Shown here: positions 16,152 through 23,913 of the stretch, one piece after another
Position numbering within the stretch: position 1 is the first letter of the stretch
How the letters are laid out: every line of letters begins with the position of its first letter
Program-made: the position numbers and the translations under genes
From: Bacteroidales bacterium
Lineage (GTDB): Bacteria; Bacteroidota; Bacteroidia; Bacteroidales; UBA10428
Assembly (NCBI GenBank): GCA_016935615.1
Contig: JAFGQO010000124.1
Location: 1-35,269, forward strand
Direction of reading: 5' to 3'
Length of the DNA stretch: 35,269 nucleotides
Notes under the pieces: generated by a model
Databases searched by the model: none
What the model saw: only the letters and a program-made list of their open reading frames with translations
Told to the model about the DNA's origin: nothing

Positions 16152-16691
16152 CTGCTTTTATTTTAAAATATTGAAAAACTGGACTTTTCGAATTGAGAGA
16201 GTTGCTCAAGTTTGTACTGCAATTTATTAACACAATCAAATTTCTACAATCCAAGAGACGTTGTAATTTTTAACATTTCAGTGAAGTTATTAACTTTCCC
16301 TTTTAAGCTCTTGACAGGCTGTATCTTAGCATTCCAACATATTTTCAGGCTTAAATAATTATAGCCAGAAAACCAACAAATAAAGACTTTTTTTTACATG
16401 AAAAATATTAACAGATACATGTTAAAACAAAAATCAAACTTTCTATAAAATGCAAATTCAATCTCCTTATTCATCAATAGAATGATCCAACAATTTAACC
16501 CCATTACGGAATTACAGTTAAAGTTACAAAAACTAAATCCCATTCTAAACAGTAATAATTCATATTTGATTTTGTTCGAAAAATTCAAATTATCTATCTT
16601 CGCCTACCGTGATTTTTAAGCGACCATTTTTTCATTCGGGAGAATTATTACTTTTGGTTGTATTGTGTTTGGTAATTTCAGAATGACAGGG
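16152..16691. other. Intergenic region between nrdJ and the tRNA-Leu locus
   Basis: There are 540 bases without a credible gene. The nrdJ side should contain its leader and promoter on the minus strand, but I see no consensus -7/-33 pair and no B12-box sequence. A 64-codon minus-strand frame at 16394-16588 is Phe/Cys/Asn-rich, as expected for AT-rich noncoding DNA. On the tRNA side a TACTTTTG box is present (listed separately). Confidence 0.6.
16649..16656 (+). promoter_or_regulatory. Candidate -7 box upstream of the tRNA-Leu locus
   Basis: TACTTTTG is identical to the -7 of tRNA-Glu and glyS. It lies 36 bases before repeat copy 1, so a transcript from here would run through both flank copies and the inserted element before reaching tRNA-Leu. 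No -33 TTG is seen. Confidence 0.4.
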
Positions 16692-16780
16692 CCAATTCCG
16701 CCGTTCTGTGCAGAATGGAATGATCCGGAAGAGGTTGAAATGTTCTTTTATTCAATAGGCTATATCAATGCCCGGATGGC
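16692..16780 (+). repeat. Direct repeat copy 1: duplicated 5' flank of tRNA-Leu
   Basis: These 89 bases are identical to 16845-16933 except for one base. They hold 78 bases of upstream flank plus the first 11 bases of tRNA-Leu (GCCCGGATGGC), after which the copy stops abruptly at the inserted element. Confidence 0.95.
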
Positions 16781-16844
16781 AGGACCGACCGTTTAAAAAT
16801 GCTCCGGTGGAGCATTTTAGGAAGGGGCCGACCTGAGGGAAGCA
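16781..16844 (+). mobile_element. Insert between tRNA-Leu flank repeats, with 49-bp palindromic core (16781-16829)
   Basis: This 64-base segment begins directly at the broken tRNA end. Its core starts AGGACCGACCGTTTAA, forms a perfect 10-pair hairpin AAAATGCTCC / GGAGCATTTT with loop GGT (16796-16818), and ends AGGAAGGGGCC. It matches the core at 7398-7446 at 42 of 49 positions, with no gaps. No reading frame is present. Mobility is inferred. Confidence 0.55.
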
Positions 16845-16933
16845 CCAATTCCGCCGTTCTGTTCAGAATGGAATGATCCGGAAGAGGTTGAAATGTTCTT
16901 TTATTCAATAGGCTATATCAATGCCCGGATGGC
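16845..16933 (+). repeat. Direct repeat copy 2: native 5' flank and first 11 bases of tRNA-Leu
   Basis: This is the partner of 16692-16780. It continues without interruption into the complete tRNA-Leu gene. Confidence 0.95.
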
Positions 16934-17006
16934 GGAATTGGTAGACGCGCTGGTCTCAAAAACCAGTGGCCGCAAGGCTGTGCCGGTTCGATCCCGGCTC
17001 CGGGTA
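16923..17006 (+). tRNA. tRNA-Leu (anticodon CAA)
   Basis: An 84-nucleotide class II tRNA without an encoded CCA. The acceptor arm GCCCGGA pairs with TCCGGGT, with a G1-U72 end and discriminator A. The anticodon arm CTGGT-CTCAAAA-ACCAG gives CAA, which reads TTG. A long variable arm (TGGCCGCAAGGCTGT) and T-arm GCCGG-TTCGATC-CCGGC are present. The first 11 bases are duplicated upstream at 16770-16780. Confidence 0.95.
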
Positions 17007-17270
17007 CTAAGCAGAATGAGAGTGAGAGCATATCTGCCGGCAGGCAGGCAAGAGCAATTCACTCTTACTTTGTCTTCTCATCCGCCGTAGTTCTGATAAA
17101 TCAGAACGGAGAATACCCCTTCAATCACTTGCCTGTCGTGCAAGCAGATAGTTGTGCCCTATCCGGTTTTTCCTCAAACCAGTTATACTATAGTCCGCTT
17201 AAGATTTGTCATTTGAAAAGGATAGTATAAGGATACCACTGTACAGGTATATTATTTCATACATTTAGTC
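17007..17270 (+). other. Intergenic region rich in inverted repeats downstream of tRNA-Leu
   Basis: No gene is seen. Three inverted repeats are visible: CTGCCGGCAG (17034-17043, followed by GCAGG repeats), GTTCTGAT-AA-ATCAGAAC (17090-17107), and the 9-base arms TTATACTAT (17183-17191) and ATAGTATAA (17222-17230). The first resembles the GC-rich palindromes common between Bacteroidota genes. None is followed by a T-run, so the tRNA-Leu terminator is not evident. Confidence 0.5.
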
Positions 17271-17278
17271 TATCTTTG
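17271..17278 (+). promoter_or_regulatory. -7 box of the dCMP deaminase/protease operon
   Basis: TATCTTTG fits the Bacteroidota consensus exactly and lies 46 bases before the deaminase ATG. No TTG is found at the -33 distance. Confidence 0.55.
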
Positions 17279-17324
17279 CCAATTAACAATTTTATTGAAA
17301 TCCGGCTTTTGCAATTTGATCTTC

Positions 17325-17771
17325 ATGACAAAGTACGATCCTCATAAACCTTATGGTGACCGACAGGAACAATTCGATAAAAAATATCTTGAAATGGCCA
17401 GGATCTGGGCAAAAAACTCATATTGCAAACGTCGTCAGGTAGGTGCTCTTATCGTACAGGGAAGAATGATAATTTCTGATGGCTATAACGGAACGCCGGA
17501 AGGATTTGAAAATGTTTGTGAAGATGAAAACGACAAAACCAAACCCTATGTTTTACATGCAGAGGCAAATGCTATAACAAAAGTCGCCAAAAGCAATAAC
17601 AGTAGCGAAGGAGCAACTTTATACATTACAACCTCTCCCTGCCTGGAGTGTGCAAAATTAATTATTCAATCGGGGATCAAACGGGTCGTATTTTGCGATA
17701 ACTACAGAAAAGAAGATGGAATAAGCCTTCTTCACAGAGCAGGAATAGAAGTAAAATATGTTGAAATGTGA
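17325..17771 (+). CDS. dCMP deaminase (ComEB-like) family protein
   Basis: A 148-residue zinc-dependent cytidine/deoxycytidylate deaminase. His78-Ala-Glu80 (LHAEANAI) supplies one zinc ligand and the proton shuttle; Cys106 and Cys109 (SPCLECAK) are the other ligands. GALIVQGRMIISDGYNGTP is typical of dCMP deaminases, which convert dCMP to dUMP for thymidylate synthesis. I chose the ATG at 17325 (MTKYDPHKPYGDR); a TTG at 17295 would add ten residues unlike the family. It is followed at once by an S41 protease gene, so the two are co-transcribed. Together with nrdJ nearby it serves nucleotide supply, but the two are transcribed separately. Confidence 0.93.
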   Translation: MTKYDPHKPYGDRQEQFDKKYLEMARIWAKNSYCKRRQVGALIVQGRMIISDGYNGTPEGFENVCEDENDKTKPYVLHAEANAITKVAKSNNSSEGATLYITTSPCLECAKLIIQSGIKRVVFCDNYRKEDGISLLHRAGIEVKYVEM

Positions 17772-17776
17772 GACAA

Positions 17777-19402
17777 ATGGATAATAAATACTCTCTGAAA
17801 ACAATTCTGTCCCCTATCCTATTAGCATTGGCTATTGTTATTGGAATAATAATAGGAAGATTTTACAAATCAACCCAAAGTAGCAATTTGCTTCATATTT
17901 ATCCCCATACGGATAAGATTAGCAATATTCTCAATTATATTCAGAATGAATATGTTGATCCTATTAATAAATCTGAGTTGGAAGAAAAAGCAATTCCTTT
18001 GATCTTATCGGAGCTTGACCCTCATTCACAATATGTTCCTGCAAGAGATCTTAATGAAGTGAATGAACCCCTTGAAGGCAATTTCAGCGGAATTGGGGTT
18101 CAGTTTAATATGCTCAATGATACTTTGATCGTTCTGAAAACAATAGCAAACGGACCGTCAGAGAAAGTCGGAATTCTTGCCGGTGACAGAATTTTGATTG
18201 TCGACGGAGATACGTTGGCAGGTAAAAAGATCTCAAGTGATTCAATAGTCAATAGATTAAAAGGCCCCAGAGGAACGCAGGTAGAAGTTGGTGTACAAAG
18301 AAAAAAGGTCAAAAACTTATTGTATTTCGACATTATACGTGATAATATACCTTTGTATAGTATGGATATTGCTTACATGGTAAGATCCGACATCGGATAT
18401 ATCAAACTGAATAAGTTTTCTCGAACGACTTTTGAAGAATTTTCCGAAGGTATCATCAAGTTACTTGGCCAGGGGATGACGAAGCTTATAATTGATTTAA
18501 GAGGAAACGGAGGCGGATATCTTGATGCAGCAGTTCATATTGCAGATCAATTCCTTGATGAAGGACAATTGATAGTATACACTGAAGGTAACGCAAGACA
18601 AAGACAGGAATATAAAGCATCAAAAGGGGGATTGTGTGATGGATTAGAAGTAGCAATTTTAATTGATGAAGGTAGTGCATCAGCAAGTGAAATTCTTGCC
18701 GGCGCCATACAGGATAATGATCGTGGAATTGTAATCGGCAGAAGATCTTTTGGAAAAGGATTGGTACAGGAACAAAAGGTTTTCCCGGATGGTTCTGCCA
18801 TTCGGTTAACCATTGCACGGTATTATACTCCTACCGGTCGGTGTATTCAAAAACCTTATGAAAATGGCAATAATGAAGATTACTTTATGGATCTTTCCAA
18901 CAGATTTGTCCATGGAGAACTGAATGATAAAGACAGTATAAAGTTTGCAGATTCTTTGAAGTATATTACTGCAGGCGGAAAAACAGTATTTGGAGGTGGC
19001 GGTATTATGCCTGATATCTTTGTTCCTATAGATACTTCAGGAGTAACTGATTATCTGATTGATGTCCGGAACAGAGGACTTATTTACAGGTTTTCTCTTC
19101 AATATACCGACGACCATAGAAAAGAACTTCAGAAATGCATAAACAATGAGCAAATCAACAATTATCTTAACAGAGAAAATACATTTCGTGATTTCATAGA
19201 ATTTGCCGCTAAAAATGAAGTCCCTGTAAACGCGAAAGAAATAGCTGTTTCTAAAGAAATTTTAAAAACGCAGCTTTATGCATACATTATCCGGAATATT
19301 CTGGACGATGAGGGTTTTTATCCTGCTATTGAGAATATTGATAATACCTTACAGGAAGCAATAAAATCGCTATCTGCCAAATCTATTTATGCTGCTGAAT
19401 AA
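17777..19402 (+). CDS. S41 family C-terminal processing peptidase (Ctp)
   Basis: A 541-residue serine protease. An N-terminal membrane anchor or uncleaved signal (ILSPILLALAIVIGIIIG) is followed by a PDZ domain (about 100-185, with SGIGVQFN and VGILAGDRIL) and the S41 catalytic domain. LRGNGGG is the family motif. The Ser/Lys dyad is Ser302 (in GSASASEILAGA) and Lys327 (FGKGLVQ), spaced 25 residues as in E. coli Prc. It should act in the periplasm, trimming or degrading envelope proteins. I used the ATG at 17777; a GTG at 17768 would overlap the deaminase stop. The region after the catalytic core (about 440-541) is longer than in minimal Ctps. Confidence 0.93.
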   Translation: MDNKYSLKTILSPILLALAIVIGIIIGRFYKSTQSSNLLHIYPHTDKISNILNYIQNEYVDPINKSELEEKAIPLILSELDPHSQYVPARDLNEVNEPLEGNFSGIGVQFNMLNDTLIVLKTIANGPSEKVGILAGDRILIVDGDTLAGKKISSDSIVNRLKGPRGTQVEVGVQRKKVKNLLYFDIIRDNIPLYSMDIAYMVRSDIGYIKLNKFSRTTFEEFSEGIIKLLGQGMTKLIIDLRGNGGGYLDAAVHIADQFLDEGQLIVYTEGNARQRQEYKASKGGLCDGLEVAILIDEGSASASEILAGAIQDNDRGIVIGRRSFGKGLVQEQKVFPDGSAIRLTIARYYTPTGRCIQKPYENGNNEDYFMDLSNRFVHGELNDKDSIKFADSLKYITAGGKTVFGGGGIMPDIFVPIDTSGVTDYLIDVRNRGLIYRFSLQYTDDHRKELQKCINNEQINNYLNRENTFRDFIEFAAKNEVPVNAKEIAVSKEILKTQLYAYIIRNILDDEGFYPAIENIDNTLQEAIKSLSAKSIYAAE

Positions 19403-19430
19403 CGGAAAGTGTGCATCCTTATCCCGATGG

Positions 19431-19453
19431 TTTCCCGGGCAACCCGGTGAAAA
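19431..19453 (+). other. Hairpin downstream of the S41 protease gene
   Basis: TTTC-CCGGG-CAA-CCCGG-(T)-GAAA folds into nine pairs with one bulge, 29 bases after the stop. There is no T-run after it on either strand, so it is at best a weak terminator or an RNA-stabilising stem. Confidence 0.4.
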
Positions 19454-19473
19454 AGTCCGAATAGTAAAATTAA

Positions 19474-19504
19474 TTGCTTAAGATGCTAAATTCAATTACT
19501 TTTG
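19474..19504 (+). promoter_or_regulatory. Promoter of glyS
   Basis: TTG (19474-19476) and TACTTTTG (19497-19504) are separated by 20 bases, a full match to the Bacteroidota promoter consensus. The ATG of glyS follows 34 bases later. Confidence 0.7.
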
Positions 19505-19538
19505 CGCACTTGAAGTAACATATTTCAACTAACAAACT

Positions 19539-21080
19539 ATGGCACAGGAAGATATATTTAAAAAGATCATTGCACATTGCAAAGAGTATGGCTTTATATT
19601 TCAGTCAAGTGAAATTTACGACGGGTTAAGTGCTGTCTATGATTATGGACAAAACGGAACTGAATTAAAAAACAATATCAAGCAATACTGGTGGGATGCA
19701 ATGACAAAAATTAACGAGAACATAGTTGGACTGGATGCTGCTATTTTTATGCACCCAAAAACATGGGAAGCTTCAGGTCATGTCAGTGCTTTTAATGATC
19801 CCTTAATCGACAATAAAGATTCCAAAAAAAGATACCGGGCCGATGTGCTGATTGAAGAATACCTTGAAAAACTGGAAGCAAAAATTCAAAAAGAAGTTGA
19901 TAAAGCTTCACAGCACTTTGGAAAAAACTTTGATGAACAGAAATTTCGTACAACCAACCAGAGGGTAATTGCTAATCAATCTAAGGTGGATGAAATAAAA
20001 GCCCGATTTATACAAGCCCTGGAAAAAAACAACCTGCCCGAACTTAAAAAAATTATTGAAGATGCTGAAATTGTATGCCCCGTCTCAGGTTCAAAAAACT
20101 GGACAGATGTTCGGCAGTTCAACTTAATGTTCAGCACTCAGTTGGGCTCAGTAACCGAGGAAACAAATACCATTTACCTCAGACCTGAAACTGCTCAGGG
20201 CATCTTCGTAAATTATCTGAATGTTCAGAAAACCGGAAGGATGAAACTTCCCTTTGGAATTGCTCAGATAGGCAAAGCTTTCCGAAATGAAATTGTAGCC
20301 CGCCAGTTTATCTTTCGCATGCGTGAATTCGAACAGATGGAAATGCAATATTTCATTAAACCAGGAACAGAAATGGAGTGGTATAACTATTGGAAAGAAA
20401 AGAGAATGAAATGGCATAAGGCTTTGGGTATGGGTGATGAAAAATACAGATTTCATGATCACGATAAGTTGGCTCACTATGCTAATGCAGCTGCAGACAT
20501 TGAATTTCAATTTCCCATAGGATTCAGGGAAGTCGAGGGAATCCATTCGCGAACTGATTTTGATCTTGGAAACCATGAAAAGTATTCAGGCAAAAAGATC
20601 CAGTATTTCGATACGGAAGAAAACAGAAACTTTGTTCCCTATGTTGTGGAAACTTCTATTGGCCTCGACAGGATGTTCCTTTCCGTTGTATCAAATGCAT
20701 ATACGGAAGAAACGGTTGAAAGCACGGGAGAGCAAAGGATTGTAATGAGAATTCCTGAAGTACTTGCTCCGACAAAACTGGCAGTATTCCCTCTTACAAA
20801 AAAAGACGGTATGCCTGAGAAAGCCCGTAAAATTATTGACGAATTGAAGTTTGATTTTAATTGCCAATACGAAGAGAAGGACACTATTGGTCGTCGGTAT
20901 CGCAGGCAGGATGCCATTGGAACACCCTTTTGCATTACAGTTGATCATCAAACACTAAAAGATGATACTGTAACAATTCGGCATCGCGATACAATGGAGC
21001 AGGAAAGAATACCGGCGAACGAAGTAGGAAAAATCATAACAGAGAAGGTAAGCATGAAAAACCTATTGAAATCACTATAG
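19539..21080 (+). CDS. glyS: Glycyl-tRNA synthetase, class II homodimeric type
   Basis: A 513-residue alpha2-type glycyl-tRNA synthetase (GlyQS type), which charges tRNA-Gly in the cytoplasm. The N-terminus SSEIYDGLSAVYDYGQNG is diagnostic. YLRPETAQGIFVNY, motif 2 FRNEIVARQFIFRMREFEQ and motif 3 ETSIGLDRMFLSV form the catalytic core. The C-terminal anticodon-binding domain follows (about 410-513, PTKLAVFPLTKKDG). CPVSGSKNWTDVRQFN marks the insertion domain; it has only one cysteine of the Cys pair found in zinc-bearing relatives. It has its own consensus promoter. The glycan genes follow after 38 bases and might receive read-through. Confidence 0.96.
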   Translation: MAQEDIFKKIIAHCKEYGFIFQSSEIYDGLSAVYDYGQNGTELKNNIKQYWWDAMTKINENIVGLDAAIFMHPKTWEASGHVSAFNDPLIDNKDSKKRYRADVLIEEYLEKLEAKIQKEVDKASQHFGKNFDEQKFRTTNQRVIANQSKVDEIKARFIQALEKNNLPELKKIIEDAEIVCPVSGSKNWTDVRQFNLMFSTQLGSVTEETNTIYLRPETAQGIFVNYLNVQKTGRMKLPFGIAQIGKAFRNEIVARQFIFRMREFEQMEMQYFIKPGTEMEWYNYWKEKRMKWHKALGMGDEKYRFHDHDKLAHYANAAADIEFQFPIGFREVEGIHSRTDFDLGNHEKYSGKKIQYFDTEENRNFVPYVVETSIGLDRMFLSVVSNAYTEETVESTGEQRIVMRIPEVLAPTKLAVFPLTKKDGMPEKARKIIDELKFDFNCQYEEKDTIGRRYRRQDAIGTPFCITVDHQTLKDDTVTIRHRDTMEQERIPANEVGKIITEKVSMKNLLKSL

Positions 21081-21118
21081 TAAGTATTAACTATTTTCAT
21101 TCTACTTTTACTCTTAAA

Positions 21119-21943
21119 ATGAAGCACAATTTTGATCATTTTGTTATCACCCGTTTTAACCTGAAATCTGCTCAAAGCAATTGGAAAACAGACAAGAACA
21201 ATTCTGAAACCTTATCTGATGAGTGGCTTGAGCACAGAATAAATCTTTTCAAGTCATACTGTTTGCCATCCCTGATACATCAATCAAATAAAAATTTTAC
21301 CTGGTTAATATATTTTGATTCTGGTACTCCTGATAAATATAAAAAGACCATTCATTCATTGCTTGGAATATATAAATCATTCATCCTGCTAAAATATGTT
21401 AGCAGCTACGACAAATTCATCACATCATATACTCAGGATGTCCTTAATCTTATGCACTCCGAAAAAGAATTTGTAATTACGACAAGAGTTGATAACGACG
21501 ATGTTTTGCATAAAGATTATATTGATATGGCACAAAAACAATTTGCAAATCAAAAATTCATGGCCATTAATTGCATTAAAATATATCACTATAACATCGT
21601 TAAGCCTGAAAGACTATTTATCAACTATACTTTTTCAAATCAATTTATAAGTTTAATTGAAAAGATCTCCAATAAGAATATTACAGGATGTTATGCCCGT
21701 GGTGATAGATTTTGGAACAATAAAGGAGAAGTTATACAAATTGGAAATGGTGTCTATTGCATGGAACTAATTCATAACAAGAATCTTTTAAATGATTTGT
21801 GCGGATTTCCTGTATTAAGAAAGAAAGATCTAACCGCTTTTCAATTCATAAATCCTGTTCAAAATATTAGTATGAAGGATTTTATTATGATTTGGAAGAT
21901 GAGTTGGAAAAAATATTTTATTTATTTGGCCAAATACAAATAA
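21119..21943 (+). CDS. Putative rhamnosyltransferase-family (PF11316-like) glycosyltransferase
   Basis: A 274-residue protein of the putative rhamnosyl transferase group. HFVITRFNLKS opens the GT-A fold. SYCLPSLIHQSNKNFTWLIYFD is typical of this family. TTRVDNDDVLHKDY at residues 121-134 holds the acidic DNDD metal/nucleotide-sugar motif. It is expected on the cytoplasmic face of the inner membrane, transferring a sugar to a lipid-linked glycan; rhamnose is the family label and is not proven. It opens a tight plus-strand block: the next gene starts 7 bases after its stop. No membrane segment is present. Confidence 0.75.
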   Translation: MKHNFDHFVITRFNLKSAQSNWKTDKNNSETLSDEWLEHRINLFKSYCLPSLIHQSNKNFTWLIYFDSGTPDKYKKTIHSLLGIYKSFILLKYVSSYDKFITSYTQDVLNLMHSEKEFVITTRVDNDDVLHKDYIDMAQKQFANQKFMAINCIKIYHYNIVKPERLFINYTFSNQFISLIEKISNKNITGCYARGDRFWNNKGEVIQIGNGVYCMELIHNKNLLNDLCGFPVLRKKDLTAFQFINPVQNISMKDFIMIWKMSWKKYFIYLAKYK

Positions 21944-21950
21944 GCTTATT

Positions 21951-22571
21951 ATGAGGATATTTATTCTTTGCACCGGCAGAAGTGGCTCATTTGCATTCAT
22001 TAAAGCCTGTAAACATATCTTAAATTATAGTAGCGGTCATGAGACAAATGCAAAAAAGATCGGTTCAGCACATTTTGAATATTCAGATAATCATATAGAA
22101 GCTGACAATCGTTTAATCTGGTTTTTAGGTGCCCTCGAAAGAAAATATGCCGATTCTCCTGTATATGTTCACTTAAAAAGAAATAAGAGTGAGACAATAC
22201 GAAGTTTGAATAAACGATGGCATAGCAAGGTGAGTATTATGAGGGCATATTGCGCAGGAATTTTAAAAACTCCCATTGAAAAACTGAATAAAAAAAGAAG
22301 GTTGGAGATTTGTGAAGATTATTATAATAATGTGAATTTAAATATTGAGGTGTTTCTGAAGTCAAAATCAAAGAGTATCATGGTTAATCTGGAAACTATA
22401 CAGGAAGACTTTCGAAAGTTCTGGAATTTTATTGGGGCAAGGGGAAATCTTGAAAATGCACTAATAGAATTCGAAACTAACTACAACAAATCAAAAAAAG
22501 GATTTAATAAATGGGATTTGCCGTACGAGATTAAACTGTTCTTTTTAAGACTTTGGCGTAAATTATTCTGA
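21951..22571 (+). CDS. Sulfotransferase-like protein
   Basis: A 206-residue protein starting MRIFILCTGRSGSFAFIKAC. TGRSGSF at residues 8-14 is the 5'-phosphosulfate-binding loop of PAPS-dependent sulfotransferases. YVHLKRNKSETIRSL near residues 75-90 fits the 3'-phosphate-binding strand, where a hydrophobic strand plus RNKxE/RDP replaces the usual R-S pair. It is shorter than most members (250-300) but appears complete. In a glycan cluster it would sulfate a sugar, making the surface polysaccharide anionic. Kinase-like P-loop proteins are the alternative reading. It sits 7 bases after the rhamnosyltransferase-like gene and 4 bases before the next glycosyltransferase. Confidence 0.7.
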   Translation: MRIFILCTGRSGSFAFIKACKHILNYSSGHETNAKKIGSAHFEYSDNHIEADNRLIWFLGALERKYADSPVYVHLKRNKSETIRSLNKRWHSKVSIMRAYCAGILKTPIEKLNKKRRLEICEDYYNNVNLNIEVFLKSKSKSIMVNLETIQEDFRKFWNFIGARGNLENALIEFETNYNKSKKGFNKWDLPYEIKLFFLRLWRKLF

Positions 22572-22575
22572 TTGC

Positions 22576-23874
22576 ATGAAAAAAGTACTAATCATTACTT
22601 ACTATTGGCCACCAAGTAGTGGTGCAGGAGTATACCGATGGCTTAAGTTCTCTAAACACATGCAATCATTTGGATGGAAACCTGTTATCTATACCCCCTC
22701 TAATCCTGCAATTCCAAGAAAAGATGATTCACTGCTAAAAGATGTCCCGGAGAACATAGAAGTATTAAAACGTCCGATTTTTGAGCCATTAGAATTCTAT
22801 CAGAAGATCATTTCGGGAAAACATGATGACAATGTTGGTATAGGATTGCTGTCTTCAAAGAAGAAGTCTTCCTGGAAGATGAAATTACTTTTTTGGATCC
22901 GCGGAAATTTATTTATTCCCGATCCAAGAAAATATTGGATTCGCCCTTCTGTGAAATTTTTATTACAGCACCTTAAAAATGATCCGGTGGATGCTATCAT
23001 TACATCCGGGCCACCACACAGTATGCATTTGATCGGGCTTAAACTCGCAAGAGGTACCGGGACTAAATGGCTGGCCGATTTTCGTGATCCATGGACAAAT
23101 ATCGATTTTTATCATCAACTTGGTCTCACAAAACTCGCTGATAAAGCAAACCACCGGCTTGAGAAGAAAGTACTTGCTTCTGCTGACCTTGTTACAACGG
23201 TAAGTCCAAATTGGGCTAAAGATTTAAGATCACTTGGAGCAAAGAGGATTGTTACCATAACAAATGGTTTTGATCATGAAGAATTTGATAAGGTGTCCCT
23301 CCCTCAAAACACAAAGTTTTCCATCGTACATGTTGGATCAATGAACAATGATCGTAATCCCATATTGCTCTGGGAAACCTTATCTTCTCTTTTGGAACAT
23401 CATGTTGACCTTAAAACCTTGCTTGAAATAATCCTTATTGGTACTGTTGATTACAGAGTATTTGAAGAACTTAATAAATATCAGCTAGCTGAATATGTAA
23501 ACCATATTGAATATATGGAACACAAAAAGGTAGTCCGGGTTCTCTGTTCTTCTTCAATATTATTGCTCCCTCTGAACAATACCCCAAATGTTATGGGTAT
23601 TATTCCCGGTAAGCTTTTTGAATATTTGGCTTCAGGAAGACCCATAATCTCTATAGGACCTGAAGATGGAGATACAGCAACAATACTAAAAGAAACACGT
23701 ACAGGCGAAATAATTGCCTATAACAATGCAGCGAAAATGACCAGCATCCTCAATCATTATTATGAATTGTTCAAATCAAAAAAATTAAAATTAGTCCCTT
23801 TGGGAATTGATAAATACAGCAGGAAAAATCTTGCAAAAAAAGTGTGTAATTATCTTGATCAATTAACAAAATGA
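22576..23874 (+). CDS. GT4-type glycosyltransferase
   Basis: A 432-residue GT-B fold glycosyltransferase. The start MKKVLIITYYWPPSSGAGVYRWLKFSK holds the glycine loop of the acceptor domain. ADFRDPWTN and ADLVTTVSPNWAKDL mark the centre. The donor domain has FSIVHVGSMNNDRNP and KLFEYLASGRPIISIG, whose Glu in FEYLASG contacts the nucleotide sugar. It probably extends a lipid-linked oligosaccharide on the cytoplasmic face. The donor and linkage cannot be deduced. It starts 4 bases after the sulfotransferase-like gene, so they are co-expressed. No membrane helices are seen. Confidence 0.87.
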   Translation: MKKVLIITYYWPPSSGAGVYRWLKFSKHMQSFGWKPVIYTPSNPAIPRKDDSLLKDVPENIEVLKRPIFEPLEFYQKIISGKHDDNVGIGLLSSKKKSSWKMKLLFWIRGNLFIPDPRKYWIRPSVKFLLQHLKNDPVDAIITSGPPHSMHLIGLKLARGTGTKWLADFRDPWTNIDFYHQLGLTKLADKANHRLEKKVLASADLVTTVSPNWAKDLRSLGAKRIVTITNGFDHEEFDKVSLPQNTKFSIVHVGSMNNDRNPILLWETLSSLLEHHVDLKTLLEIILIGTVDYRVFEELNKYQLAEYVNHIEYMEHKKVVRVLCSSSILLLPLNNTPNVMGIIPGKLFEYLASGRPIISIGPEDGDTATILKETRTGEIIAYNNAAKMTSILNHYYELFKSKKLKLVPLGIDKYSRKNLAKKVCNYLDQLTK

Positions 23875-23913
23875 TCCATTCAAAATTTTTTTCTTTTCAT
23901 CAGAAAAAAAACT

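Noticed and set aside
16152..16400. Cobalamin riboswitch upstream of nrdJ
   Set aside because: No B12-box-like sequence or matching helices seen by eye; a covariance-model search would decide.
16394..16588. Minus-strand 64-codon frame upstream of nrdJ
   Set aside because: The composition (many Phe, Cys, Asn) fits chance translation of AT-rich intergenic DNA; no leader or family features.
16893..17090. Plus-strand 65-codon frame across tRNA-Leu (MFFYSIGYINARMAELVDAL...)
   Set aside because: It reads through the tRNA gene; such frames are a common annotation artefact over this tRNA sequence.
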